From: Bdellovibrio sp. NC01
GTDB lineage: Bacteria > Bdellovibrionota > Bdellovibrionia > Bdellovibrionales > Bdellovibrionaceae
Length of the DNA stretch: 64,000 bases
Reading direction: 5' to 3'
Assembly: GCF_006874625.1 (NCBI RefSeq)
Contig: NZ_CP030034.1
Span: 3,286,001-3,350,000 of the forward strand
Positions 46,319 through 55,909 of the stretch are shown here, piece after piece; within the stretch, counting starts at the first letter, position 1, and every line of letters starts with the position of its first letter. The notes below the pieces were generated by a model, which was not told the DNA's origin, made no database searches, and saw only the letters and a list, made by a program, of their open reading frames with translations. The translations under genes were made by a program, and so were the position numbers.

Positions 46319-47275
46319 ATGAAAAAACGCGAATGGCTGATCGTGATTCTTCCTCTTCTGGCAACTTGGTTCGTGGACCGCGTCACCAAAATGTGGGCAG
46401 CAGATCTAAAACAAATTTTATCTTTTGGCCCACTTCATTTTGTATTGCACCACAATCACGGTGCAATGCTAGGCCTGTTTTCAGATTTACCATCCGTGTT
46501 GAGAATTGTGTCGCTTTCAACAGGTGGTGCTTTTCTTCTGTGCACGTATGCATTGATTCAATATTTATTGCCGATTAAATCTCTGACATTACGTTCGGGT
46601 TTGTCGATTCTGATTGGCGGTATCATCGGTAACGTCACGGATCGTATCTTGTGGGGTTATGTTGTCGACTTCATCGTGATTGGAACTCCATCATTGTCGT
46701 CACCCGCTTTCAATATGGCCGATGCGTTACAATGGGTCGGTTATGGTTTAATTGTCTACGCCATCATTCGCGAAGGTGAATTGTTGTGGCCTGAAAACAA
46801 TGTGCGCAAACAATACTGGGTCAACATGTCATTCCAATTGAAATATTGTTTCATGTTGATGGCAGTTGGTTTGAGTTTAACTGTGATCAGCATGGTTTTT
46901 TCGTACACTTATTTGCGTGTGACGATTCAAGAACTGGTTGGTAACAATCAATTCCTGATGAACAAATTCTTAGTCCCGTTCATTATCACCTTCAGCGTAA
47001 TTTGTGTCGCTTTCTGTGCGATTTTATTCGCGGTTGGTAGACTGATTTCTCATCGCATTGCGGGTCCGTTGTATGCGTTTGAAAGATTTCTGGATGAAGC
47101 CTTGGCCGGTGTTGCGAAGCCTTTGAAATTACGCACGGGCGATGAGTTCCGTCATCTTGAAGAGTTGGCTGAACAAATCAATGGGCGCCTGAATGAAATC
47201 AAACGTGAACGCACTGTGAACGTTGTTGAGTTTTCAGAGACGTCTGAAGATAAGAAAAAAGGCTCTGCAGAGTAG
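46319..47275 (+). CDS. lspA: Signal peptidase II fused to TM-HAMP module
   Basis: 318 residues, about twice the usual 160. N-terminal half is LspA: DRVTK (about 20-24), HNHGAMLGLF, GGIIGNVTDR (catalytic Asp 108) and FNMAD (catalytic Asp 135), which cleaves prolipoprotein signal peptides. Residues 170-240 add two further TM segments, then a HAMP domain (SHRIAGPLYAFERFL...RTGDEFRHLEELA, about 245-305). The last part is charged. The fusion is continuous, with no frameshift or internal start evident. Diverges from dacB across 83 bp. Confidence 0.85.
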   Translation: MKKREWLIVILPLLATWFVDRVTKMWAADLKQILSFGPLHFVLHHNHGAMLGLFSDLPSVLRIVSLSTGGAFLLCTYALIQYLLPIKSLTLRSGLSILIGGIIGNVTDRILWGYVVDFIVIGTPSLSSPAFNMADALQWVGYGLIVYAIIREGELLWPENNVRKQYWVNMSFQLKYCFMLMAVGLSLTVISMVFSYTYLRVTIQELVGNNQFLMNKFLVPFIITFSVICVAFCAILFAVGRLISHRIAGPLYAFERFLDEALAGVAKPLKLRTGDEFRHLEELAEQINGRLNEIKRERTVNVVEFSETSEDKKKGSAE

Positions 47276-47325
47276 GTCCAGTCCGTTCTACACTCCGGCT
47301 TCGCCGGAATAAGCTTGGAACCTAC
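47272..47325. repeat. REP-like palindrome
   Basis: The 22-bp core at 47287-47308 is the exact reverse complement of 36083-36104. An outer imperfect stem GTAGGT/ACCTAC (47272-47277 and 47320-47325) encloses it. It lies after lspA. Confidence 0.7.
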
Positions 47326-47431
47326 CGCTCTGGCAAGGTTCCCGTCTCATCCAGAGACATTCCAGCAATTACTAAACATTTTCTGATCTAAAATCATCGA
47401 GCTTTCGTAGTAAATTTCCGAAAAGTTAAAC

Positions 47432-50400
47432 ATGCTTAAGGGGAGTTTTGCTAGCACGTTGTTCACTGTGATCGTTTTGGTCACAGGTTTGGCGCTTGTC
47501 GGTTGTACCGATGTGGTGCCACAGGTTGCTATGCTTCGTGAAATTCCCACGGTTTCAAACAAAGTCATTTTTGATTCTTTCGTTCCCGCGCAAAATCCCA
47601 CAAACAGCGTTGATGACATTTCGATAACAGCGTATGGCTCGGGCTTTTCTGCTTACAAGATGACTTTGGAGTCTTCACTACAAAACTGCGCCAACGCTGA
47701 TTTTTCCAAAGCAACAGAAAACACTTCCGGCAATTTTACATTCCCGGCCCCATCGGAAGGCTCGTGGGTTGTGTGTGCTCTTGCCCGAGTTGCTGCCACA
47801 GGAACCTGGCAAGATGCTTCAGAAGCGTCCACTTCAAAAATTCTGCAAGTCGACAGAACTGCGCCCGAGAATAATTCATTGGTCATTAATCACGACATCG
47901 GTTGGACAACCGGCGTGTCGGTGCAAGTCGATTTAACATCGACGGGAGCATCCGAAGTTTATATCACGCAAACCGATGACACGTGCAGCACGGGTGGCAC
48001 ATGGGAAACTTTCACTCAATCAAAGCAAATCACTTTGCAGCACGAAAATGCGATGAACACGGTTTACGCCAAATTCCGTGATGCCGCTTTGAATGAAACG
48101 GACTGCATGGCGCGGAATATTTTGCACGACAACATTCCGCCCATGATTCCGATGGTGACCTCGCCACCGGCGGGAACTGTTTATAATGCCGCGACGACAA
48201 GTACAGTCATCAATTTTTCATGTGAAAGCGGAAGTACTCTAACACTTCAGGATGGCTCGGCCTCTTGGGATTTTAGTTGCGCAAATTCGGTTGCGGCGTA
48301 CACGCTCGATTTAACGAAATACAGTAACGGTGGCGTCCTGACCATCTTCGCGAAAGATCAAGTTGGAAATGTTTCTTCGAACATTCAGTACAACTTCATT
48401 CGCGATACTGTGCCACCTGATGCCGTGGTTGTCACTTCGCCTGCAAACAACAGTTACATCAATGCTGCAAAATTACCGTCTATGCTTTTTTCGGGAACCT
48501 GCGAATCTGGAGCGACAGTCTACTTCAGTGGGCAGTCCACGACTTGCGTGAACAGTGCGTGGTCCCTTTCTGTTTCTGTCAGCTCGTTTGCTGAGGGCAC
48601 AGTTACTCTGAATGCTTATCAAGTCGATGCTGCTGGGAATACGGGACCAACAACAACGACGACTTTAATTAAAGACACAATTGCCCCTGCAAGCATTGGT
48701 TCTTTGACATTCGCATCAAGTTGGATCAACTCATACAATCAAAGCGCATTTAATCTAAGTGGCACCTGCGAAACTGGTGCGACGATCACTTATAAATTCG
48801 GAAGTTTTGTTGGAACTCTTTCGTGCTCGGGTGGAGCTTTCAATAACTATGTCGATTTAACTTCGCTACCAGAAGGCAATCTTGCTTTTGAAATTTATCA
48901 AACGGATCCTGCGGGTAATCAATCCACTTCAACAAGCACTGGCTTAAATAAAGATACGATCGCACCAACAATCGTTGCCACGGGCCTTCCGGCTGCGAAC
49001 TCTATTTCAAATTTAAATTCCATTAACATCGCCGTTAACGCTGGTGACGCCGTTTATTACTCTTATAAACTAGGCCCTGCCGGTTCTACGGTTTGTAACA
49101 ATGCTTCTGGTTATGGCGCATGGATTGCTGTCGGCACAACAACCCCTGTCTCCTTAGGCTCCGATGGCAAGATCACTCTTTGTGTTGTCGGTAAAGACAA
49201 TGCCGGCAATATTGACTACACTAAATCTGTTAGCTCGACATGGTGGAAAGATACGGTCCTTTCGACTTTACGTTTTGAAAGTGTTGAACAAACCGTCAAT
49301 ACCGGTGCAGGTGTGCAATACGTGAACGTCATATTAACACCGGCGAAAGCCTATCCGGTTTCCTTCTTAATGGATGTCGGTGGTGACACTATCTATAATG
49401 TCGACCATGGCTATTCTTCATCAGCAATTCAAACCATAAATGCGGGTACAACTTCATCCTTGATCGGCGTCAATATTTTGCAGAATAACTCGCGCACGGG
49501 CCTTGGCCTTTTAAGTTTTGTTTTGAATGGCTCCCCATTCCCTAGCGGCGGCCTTCTGCAAATTGATCCAAGTTTCGATAGCTCTTCGATGTTGATCCGT
49601 TATGCAGGCACACAACCTGTCGTCAGTTCCATCGCTGCCGGAGGCCAGCATACGTGTGCCGTTCTTAACACCGGTGCACTGAAATGCTGGGGCGCGAACG
49701 ACTTCAATCAGTCGACAACGACAACAGAGAAAATCACTGCCGTCGCAACCGCTCCGATAGCTGCGAATTTCAGTAAGGTCACGGCTGGACAAAAACATAC
49801 CTGTGGTATCACAACGGGTGGCGTTGCTTATTGCTGGGGTTCTAACGAAAGCGGACAGTTAGGCTCAACTAATCTTTCAAACACCCAGGTCGCAGTCGAT
49901 AGCGGTACGATTTTATACTCTTCTATTTCTGCGGGCCCAAGTGCCACATGCGGTATCACGACAGCGGGAATACTTCGCTGTTGGGGTTTAATTTCTTCAG
50001 TCGTTGCGCCAGCGGTCCTTGATTCTGGTACGAATTATTCATCGGTATCTGTTGGTGCAAATCATATCTGCGGCATCACGACATCAAATATTTTAAAATG
50101 CATGGGCACTAACGACAAAGGCCAGCTTGGTAATGGTTCAACAGTAAATTCATCAACCTTTGTCACAATTGACGGCGGCATTGCTTATTCGGCAGTTGCG
50201 GCAGGCAATGGCTTCACATGCGGTATCGTAGCCAATAGCAAATATCTGAAATGTTGGGGGCAAAATGATTACGGACAAGTCGGAAATAATTCGACGGCAA
50301 ACGTAACCACGCCAACGGTCATTGACGGTAGCAATCCGTATTTAAGCGTTTTTGTCGGACCTAACTTCGCCTGCGGTCTGACTAATTCTAATAATTTGAA

Positions 50401-51715
50401 ATGTTGGGGCTCAAACTCAGACGGACAATTTGGTGACGGCACTGTTGATAAAAAAATAATTCCAACTCAAGTCAATTCAAACACGTATGCGGCGGGCTCT
50501 GCAGGTGGTGCCCATGTCTGTATGGTCACTGCAACTGGCGAATTAAGCTGTGCTGGTAGTAACTCGTCAGCACAAATGGGTAACATCAATTGGACGTACA
50601 AGCGAGCACCAACATCTGTGCTTGGGACGATGACATACACCTCTATCACATCTGGTTTTGGTCACATGTGTGCGTTGAACACTAGCAATAGTGCCATGTC
50701 TTGTTCCGGTTACAATACGTTTGGACAATTTGGTAACAATGATTCGGTATCTGTCGCGGGTCTTCAGTATGTGCAAAAAACTTCCGCTTACTCGAGCATC
50801 GCCAGTGGACAGTTCCACATGTGCGGTATTTTGACTTCTTCGGGACAACTTAGATGTTGGGGAAAAAATGATTCGGGTCAGGTATCTTTAGATCCAACAA
50901 CTTACCCACAAATGCTGTCTCCAACTATAGTCGATTCAGGTGTCAGTTATTCTCAAGTACGCCCTGGTTTCAATCACACTTGCGCGATCACTTCTTCGAA
51001 CATCGTTCGATGCTGGGGCAACAATATCTATGGCGCTGTTGGCAATGGCGGTTCAGGTGCAAACGTCATTACGCCGACTTCGGTTTCTGACGGCAACACG
51101 TACAAATCTGTTTCGGCCGGTTACTTGTTCTCTTGCGGTGTTACGACGTCAGGTATTTTAAAATGCTGGGGTGACAGTGCCGACGGTAAATTGGGTAACA
51201 ATGATAACGGCACATCGGATTCTTACGTTCCACTGCAAATCGATACAGCGGATACATTCATTAAAGTCAGCTCGGGCTTACGCTCTTCGTGCGCAATCAC
51301 TTCAAACAATTATTTGAAGTGTTGGGGCGCAAACGATTCAGGACAACTAGGTACCGGCGACAACACAGGTCGCATTGTTCCTACGTATGTCGATGGCTCA
51401 ACGAAATATAATTACATCGCTATGGGCACAACCCATTCATGCGGCATTACCACAGCCGGCGCATTGAAATGCTGGGGTGGAAATACTTCCGGACAATTAG
51501 GCAACGGCGCCTTGACTGGCAGCTCATCACCGATCGTTGTCGATGGTGCGAATGTTTATATCGATGTCACTGTCGGAAATGATTTTTCGTGCGGCTTACT
51601 ACAAAACGGCAAAATCAACTGTTGGGGTGGCAACCGCTACGGTCAAACTGCGAACGTTCGTGATTCGTCGTTCTGGCATGTGTTCGTGAATGCTCTGCGC
51701 ACTCTTGCACAATAA
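47432..51715 (+). CDS. Giant surface lipoprotein: Ig-like domains and 14 RCC1-type repeats
   Basis: 1427 residues. Signal peptide with lipobox LVGC (Cys 25). Residues about 130-600 hold several bacterial Ig-like domains (recurrent DT(I/V)xP start, AxDxAGN motif). Residues about 730-1420 hold 14 RCC1-like repeats, each with H/F-x-C-x(~9)-C-W-G-x-N-x-x-G-Q, so two Cys per repeat. Fourteen repeats would fit two seven-bladed propellers. RCC1 propellers bind proteins or carbohydrates. The start ATG 47432 has no good Shine-Dalgarno. Function unknown; surface binding or adhesion is an inference. Confidence 0.85.
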   Translation: MLKGSFASTLFTVIVLVTGLALVGCTDVVPQVAMLREIPTVSNKVIFDSFVPAQNPTNSVDDISITAYGSGFSAYKMTLESSLQNCANADFSKATENTSGNFTFPAPSEGSWVVCALARVAATGTWQDASEASTSKILQVDRTAPENNSLVINHDIGWTTGVSVQVDLTSTGASEVYITQTDDTCSTGGTWETFTQSKQITLQHENAMNTVYAKFRDAALNETDCMARNILHDNIPPMIPMVTSPPAGTVYNAATTSTVINFSCESGSTLTLQDGSASWDFSCANSVAAYTLDLTKYSNGGVLTIFAKDQVGNVSSNIQYNFIRDTVPPDAVVVTSPANNSYINAAKLPSMLFSGTCESGATVYFSGQSTTCVNSAWSLSVSVSSFAEGTVTLNAYQVDAAGNTGPTTTTTLIKDTIAPASIGSLTFASSWINSYNQSAFNLSGTCETGATITYKFGSFVGTLSCSGGAFNNYVDLTSLPEGNLAFEIYQTDPAGNQSTSTSTGLNKDTIAPTIVATGLPAANSISNLNSINIAVNAGDAVYYSYKLGPAGSTVCNNASGYGAWIAVGTTTPVSLGSDGKITLCVVGKDNAGNIDYTKSVSSTWWKDTVLSTLRFESVEQTVNTGAGVQYVNVILTPAKAYPVSFLMDVGGDTIYNVDHGYSSSAIQTINAGTTSSLIGVNILQNNSRTGLGLLSFVLNGSPFPSGGLLQIDPSFDSSSMLIRYAGTQPVVSSIAAGGQHTCAVLNTGALKCWGANDFNQSTTTTEKITAVATAPIAANFSKVTAGQKHTCGITTGGVAYCWGSNESGQLGSTNLSNTQVAVDSGTILYSSISAGPSATCGITTAGILRCWGLISSVVAPAVLDSGTNYSSVSVGANHICGITTSNILKCMGTNDKGQLGNGSTVNSSTFVTIDGGIAYSAVAAGNGFTCGIVANSKYLKCWGQNDYGQVGNNSTANVTTPTVIDGSNPYLSVFVGPNFACGLTNSNNLKCWGSNSDGQFGDGTVDKKIIPTQVNSNTYAAGSAGGAHVCMVTATGELSCAGSNSSAQMGNINWTYKRAPTSVLGTMTYTSITSGFGHMCALNTSNSAMSCSGYNTFGQFGNNDSVSVAGLQYVQKTSAYSSIASGQFHMCGILTSSGQLRCWGKNDSGQVSLDPTTYPQMLSPTIVDSGVSYSQVRPGFNHTCAITSSNIVRCWGNNIYGAVGNGGSGANVITPTSVSDGNTYKSVSAGYLFSCGVTTSGILKCWGDSADGKLGNNDNGTSDSYVPLQIDTADTFIKVSSGLRSSCAITSNNYLKCWGANDSGQLGTGDNTGRIVPTYVDGSTKYNYIAMGTTHSCGITTAGALKCWGGNTSGQLGNGALTGSSSPIVVDGANVYIDVTVGNDFSCGLLQNGKINCWGGNRYGQTANVRDSSFWHVFVNALRTLAQ
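49624..51690 (+). repeat. Fourteen RCC1-like coding repeats
   Basis: Coding repeats with a conserved C-W-G core (two variants lack the Trp, one lacks the N). DNA identity among repeats is modest, so they are old rather than freshly amplified. Confidence 0.8.
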
Positions 51716-51744
51716 AAAAAGCCAGGCATTTCTACCTGGCTTTT
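51714..51744 (+). terminator. Intrinsic terminator after the RCC1 lipoprotein
   Basis: AAGCCAGG/CCTGGCTT stem around a CATTTCTA loop, followed by a short T-run, immediately after the stop codon. Confidence 0.8.
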
Positions 51745-51755
51745 CGGGAAGGGAA

Positions 51756-51775
51756 CTCCGGAGGGAAAACCGGAG
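51756..51775. repeat. Diverged REP-like hairpin before lon
   Basis: CTCCGG (51756-51761)/CCGGAG (51770-51775) with an 8-nt purine loop, in the convergent junction with lon. Related in sense to the REP-like family but not matching its loop or tail. Confidence 0.45.
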
Positions 51776-51787
51776 CAGGAGTCAAAG

Positions 51788-54166
51788 TTAGTTTACTGCA
51801 CCTGAAGCGAATGGAGTTGAATTTCCGTAACTCGTTTTCGCAAAATCTGGAAGATCAACATCAAGAACAAGTTTCAGTACTTCATTGACGTTTTCCACAA
51901 AGTGGAATTCCAAATCTTTTTTAATTTCTTCAGGGACCTCTCTAAGATCCTTCTGATTTTTCTTACACAAGATGATCTCGCGAACACCTGCTCTGTGAGC
52001 GGCGATTACTTTTTCTTTGATACCGCCCACTGGAAGGACGCTACCTCTTAAAGAAATTTCTCCGGTCATGGCCAACTTAGGACTGACTGGTTTCTTCAAA
52101 AGTTTCGAAGCAATCGAACTCAACATCGTGACACCTGCGGAAGGACCATCTTTAGGGATCGCGCCCGCTGGCACGTGCACATGCAGTTCTTTTTTCGAGA
52201 AATCAATGCTTGGATCAAGAAGCGGCAATCTTGCACGAAGCAAACTTAATGCAATCTTCGCTGATTCTTTCATCACGTCACCCAATTGACCCGTCAATTG
52301 CAGTTGACCTGTACCAGGCATTTCTTCTGTTTCAATGAATAAGATGTCACCACCGACTGGAGTCCAAGCAAGGCCTGTCACTACTCCTGGAGGCAAGACA
52401 CTTTCAATCATGTCAGCAGAGAATCTTTCTGCACCAAAGATATCGTCAAGATCTGCAATCGTAACTGTTAATTTCTGACCTTGAGCTTTAACGATCTTCA
52501 AGGACATAAATTTACAAACTGTCGCAATCTTACGCTGCAATTCACGTACACCCGCTTCACGAGTATAATCCGTTAAGATTTTCGTTAAAGCTTCGTCAGT
52601 GATTTCCAACTGCGATTCTTCGATACCATGTTCTTTTAATTGCTTAGGCCACAAGTGGCGACGAGCAATTTGTTTTTTCTCTTCAACCGTATATCCCGTA
52701 AGCTCGATCACTTCCATACGATCTAACAACGGACCTGGAATTGTTTCCAAGCTGTTGGCTGTCGCAATGAACAACACTTTCGAAAGATCGAACGGTGTAT
52801 CCAAGTAATGATCTTGGAAACTGTTGTTTTGCTCTGGATCTAAAGTTTCAAGCAACGCACTGGCAGGATCGCCATTGTAGCTGCGAGAAAGTTTATCGAT
52901 CTCGTCCAGGATGAACACAGGATCGTTTTCGCCTGCTTTCTTAATTCCTGAAATAATTCGACCAGGCAAGGCACCAATATATGTTCTTCTGTGACCACGG
53001 ATTTCCGCATCGTCACGCACACCACCTAAGGCAGCACGAACATATTTTTTACCAAGCGCACGAGCGATACTCTTACCAAGAGATGTTTTACCAACCCCTG
53101 GCGGACCCACGAACAACAAGATTGAACCTTGATGCGACTTACGCAGTTTCATCACGGCCAAATGTTGCAGAATACGTTTTTTAATTTTATCCATGCCGAA
53201 ATGATCTTCGTTCAGAATTCTTTCAGCAGCATCCAAATCGATCTCTTGCTCTTCGGAAGATTTATTCCAAGGCAAGCCCACCATTAAATCCAAGTGAGTA
53301 CGAATGATTTGATATTCTGGCGAAGCCGAATTCATACTTTCCAAACGACGTAACTGGCTTGTTGCCAATTCCAACGCTTCTTGGGGCATTCCAGCGGCTT
53401 TAATTTTTTCTTCATACTGTTCGACGATACCTTTTGAATCATCATCACCCAACTGTTCACGAATCACGCGCATTTGTTCGCGCAAGATGCTTTCACGTTG
53501 GCTTTGATTGATGTTTTCGCTAAGTTTATCGCGAATACCAATTTGAATTTTTAGACGCTCTTTTTGTTCATTCAAAAGTTCCAAAATTTTCAGAGCACGT
53601 TCTTTGATGTCCGTCGTCTCTAATAAATTTTGTTTTTCTGTTAATGAAAAATCAGCGTGAGCCGCACAAACGTTTGTGAGCAAACTTAAATCGTCGATTG
53701 CGGCGATCCATTCTTTTACTCGGCGCATGTGACGACCGATCAGATCCAGAGTTTCGAATGAAACCTGTTTCAAGCTCGTCAACAAAGCTTCCTGAGTTTT
53801 TGGATCCATTTGCGCGTTATCTTCCAAGCCTTCAGTTAAAGCTTCGAAAACACCGTCTTGATTTTGCATTGTCACGACGCGCACACGTTGATGTGCATTG
53901 ACGAAAATGCTGAAACTTCCGTCTTCTTCCTTCTTATAAGATTCAATCTTACAAAGAGTTCCGATAGTAGGAAGATCCTCAGCCTTATCCACATTAGCGT
54001 CTGGGTTTTTCTGAGTTAAAAGAACAATCCATTTAGATCCGTTCAATGCTTTCTGCAAAGCTTGAACACTTTTTTCACGCCCAACACGCAAAGGCATGCT
54101 AATGCCTGGAAATAAAACTGCGTTTCTTAAAGGAATGATTGGTATGAAACCAGATACGAAAGACAT
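51788..54166 (-). CDS. lon: ATP-dependent protease Lon
   Basis: 792 residues. N-terminal substrate domain (from PIIPLRNAVLFPG), AAA+ module with Walker A GPPGVGKTS (about 350) and Walker B FILDEIDKL, and the Ser-Lys protease domain with the active Ser in PKDGPSAGVTM and Lys in LCKKNQKDL. It degrades misfolded and regulatory proteins. ATG 54166 has AAAGGTG upstream. It is convergent with the RCC1 lipoprotein gene. Confidence 0.97.
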   Translation of the reverse strand: MSFVSGFIPIIPLRNAVLFPGISMPLRVGREKSVQALQKALNGSKWIVLLTQKNPDANVDKAEDLPTIGTLCKIESYKKEEDGSFSIFVNAHQRVRVVTMQNQDGVFEALTEGLEDNAQMDPKTQEALLTSLKQVSFETLDLIGRHMRRVKEWIAAIDDLSLLTNVCAAHADFSLTEKQNLLETTDIKERALKILELLNEQKERLKIQIGIRDKLSENINQSQRESILREQMRVIREQLGDDDSKGIVEQYEEKIKAAGMPQEALELATSQLRRLESMNSASPEYQIIRTHLDLMVGLPWNKSSEEQEIDLDAAERILNEDHFGMDKIKKRILQHLAVMKLRKSHQGSILLFVGPPGVGKTSLGKSIARALGKKYVRAALGGVRDDAEIRGHRRTYIGALPGRIISGIKKAGENDPVFILDEIDKLSRSYNGDPASALLETLDPEQNNSFQDHYLDTPFDLSKVLFIATANSLETIPGPLLDRMEVIELTGYTVEEKKQIARRHLWPKQLKEHGIEESQLEITDEALTKILTDYTREAGVRELQRKIATVCKFMSLKIVKAQGQKLTVTIADLDDIFGAERFSADMIESVLPPGVVTGLAWTPVGGDILFIETEEMPGTGQLQLTGQLGDVMKESAKIALSLLRARLPLLDPSIDFSKKELHVHVPAGAIPKDGPSAGVTMLSSIASKLLKKPVSPKLAMTGEISLRGSVLPVGGIKEKVIAAHRAGVREIILCKKNQKDLREVPEEIKKDLEFHFVENVNEVLKLVLDVDLPDFAKTSYGNSTPFASGAVN

Positions 54167-54206
54167 GCTTCACCTTTCCCCCATCCCACAGATGAGGTTC
54201 TAACTA

Positions 54207-54235
54207 AAGCATGTATCCGTTTTAAATTTCGTCAA
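54207..54235 (-). promoter_or_regulatory. Candidate lon promoter
   Basis: On the minus strand a TTGACG (54230-54235) is followed by 17 nt and ATGCTT (54207-54212), about 40 nt before the lon start. The -35 is good, the -10 poor; CTTGAC also resembles a heat-shock -35. Weak evidence. Confidence 0.35.
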
Positions 54236-54293
54236 GGTCAGCAAAAATGAACTCGCATGTAGCGCATAACAGAGCGCTTCTTCGGAGTGCAAA

Positions 54294-55118
54294 CTAGAAC
54301 ACAGTCGTAGCGTCTTTGATACGTGACAAGTAGTAGCGTTTCGCCGTCTGGTCCTTAAGACAGAAGGCTTGCAAGTAATCCCCGTCAGGATTTCGCACGA
54401 TACCAATAGGTTTCACGCGGCGAGTTTCACCTTTATTGGATCCGCCATCATAGATCATATCTATATCGCGCTTTGTATTTATAGAATCAATCAATGTGCG
54501 CAAAATTGGATCGCGACCTGATAAAGAATAATCTTTCCACCACAATTGTTTGCCTTGGCTTTTGATTGCAGCGGCTAAAGTCGCTTCTTCGCCTAATTTT
54601 TTGAAGCATTCGACAGCTACCAACAGACATGACTTCGCATCATCGTAGGCACGATGTGCTTGACCGCCATCAATGTTCAAATGCTTCACCAAAGTTTGTA
54701 GCTTGTGATTTTCTACGCCGTGAATAAGTTTACGTGAAAGAAGACTTGTGCACAGTGCGGGTTCAGTCGGTAAAGGCAAACCTGCTTTTTCAAATTCAAG
54801 AGTCAGGAAACCCAAATCAAAGGGACAGTGATGGGCCAGCACGATGCAGCCTTTGAAAAACTCATGAATTTCAACGATCTTGCTTGCGATGCTTGGCGCA
54901 TCGGCCACCATTTCGTTGGTGATGCCGTGAATACCGATAATAAAATCGCTCATGGTTTCACGGGGCTTTAATAAGAACTGCAAGCGCCCGATTTCTTCGC
55001 CCTTGTAGTATTTTACCGCGCCGAACTCGACGATATCGAACCCGACTGGGTAAGCTCCGCTTGTTTCGGTATCAAAGGCTATATAAGTGTATTCGCTTAA
55101 AGGCAGATCTAAATTCAT
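54294..55118 (-). CDS. DEDDh 3'-5' exonuclease fused to a WYL-like domain
   Basis: 274 residues. N-terminal DnaQ-like exonuclease (about 10-175) with ExoI DTE (FDTETSG), ExoII motif AHHCPFDLGF and ExoIII HRAYDDAK, all consistent with DEDDh. A linker (about 176-215) leads to a C-terminal WYL-like domain (IDMIYDGG..RRVKPIG..YLQAF..RYYLSRI). WYL domains bind nucleic acid or act in regulation of defence genes. Together the layout suggests a repair or processing nuclease. It lies upstream of lon (127 bp) in the same direction. Confidence 0.78.
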   Translation of the reverse strand: MNLDLPLSEYTYIAFDTETSGAYPVGFDIVEFGAVKYYKGEEIGRLQFLLKPRETMSDFIIGIHGITNEMVADAPSIASKIVEIHEFFKGCIVLAHHCPFDLGFLTLEFEKAGLPLPTEPALCTSLLSRKLIHGVENHKLQTLVKHLNIDGGQAHRAYDDAKSCLLVAVECFKKLGEEATLAAAIKSQGKQLWWKDYSLSGRDPILRTLIDSINTKRDIDMIYDGGSNKGETRRVKPIGIVRNPDGDYLQAFCLKDQTAKRYYLSRIKDATTVF

Positions 55119-55228
55119 AGGCCGCTCAGACTACCCTATCTTCCCGCTTTTGGTCCAGCTCCCTGTCAGATGTAGAGCTGATTTCTTTCTTTTACACACT
55201 CGTTGAGTCAGAATGAAACGAACTATCT

Positions 55229-55909
55229 ATGCGAAGACACTTTGCTTTTATCATTATTCTTTTAGGTCTCTCGAGCGCTCACGCGGCTGAGAATAATTCA
55301 CCGACTTTCAAAATGACGGGCGACGTAAGCTTGCTTTCGCATTATGTAGAGTACGGTTTATCACAATCGGATAAATCCCCTGCATTGCAAGGATCTTTCT
55401 GGTTTAACTTCGGCCCACAATTTCGTTTAGGTTTGTGGGGCTCGAATACAAATTTCGAACACAGCGACGATCATTTTAACTTACGTATTAACGGCGATAT
55501 TAAAATCGATTTCTCGCAAGCGAATAATGCCGTGATTTATTATAGTGAAAGTCAGTACTTCAAAGCCGGTGATCGCAATGGAAATCTTTTTGGTCTGCAT
55601 TTAAATTTCAGCGACTTCAAAGTTCTTTATGATCACATGAGTAACTGGGAAGGCACGAAGCATTCTTCAGTTCGTTACGGTTTGGGTCTTGATTTGCATG
55701 TTTGGAATTCATGGATCTGGGTGAATGAAGTTGGCTACAACACACCGGATGTAACAACTGTAGATCCTTACTTCGATTTCAAAACGGGGCTTGGAACTAA
55801 ATGGGGACCGGTCTTCGTTGAAGGCTCTGTGACCGGAACTTCTGCAAGTTCCGATCTTGATGGCCAAGGGGATTTCTTCTTTATTCTGTCAGCGAAGACG
55901 GAGTTTTAA
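55229..55909 (+). CDS. Outer-membrane protein of the Gcw_chp / TorF family
   Basis: 226 residues with a signal peptide (ending SSAHA), a start like [24 protein letters not shown] that matches the family pattern (S.Y..RG.SQS..P..QG), short amphipathic strands and a C-terminal phenylalanine (KTEF). Members are predicted barrels of unknown substrate. The 3' end overlaps the end of the convergent motB by 29 nt. Transcription is divergent from the exonuclease gene. Confidence 0.8.
   Translation: MRRHFAFIIILLGLSSAHAAENNSPTFKMTGDVSLLSHYVEYGLSQSDKSPALQGSFWFNFGPQFRLGLWGSNTNFEHSDDHFNLRINGDIKIDFSQANNAVIYYSESQYFKAGDRNGNLFGLHLNFSDFKVLYDHMSNWEGTKHSSVRYGLGLDLHVWNSWIWVNEVGYNTPDVTTVDPYFDFKTGLGTKWGPVFVEGSVTGTSASSDLDGQGDFFFILSAKTEF

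Noticed and set aside
49624-51690. Possible tandem DNA repeat array or CRISPR
   Set aside because: The repeat is at the protein level (RCC1) with diverged DNA, and the frame is intact.
54200-54406. Short minus-strand ORF between lon and the exonuclease gene
   Set aside because: Mostly the other frame of the exonuclease gene and lon leader, without a ribosome-binding site.
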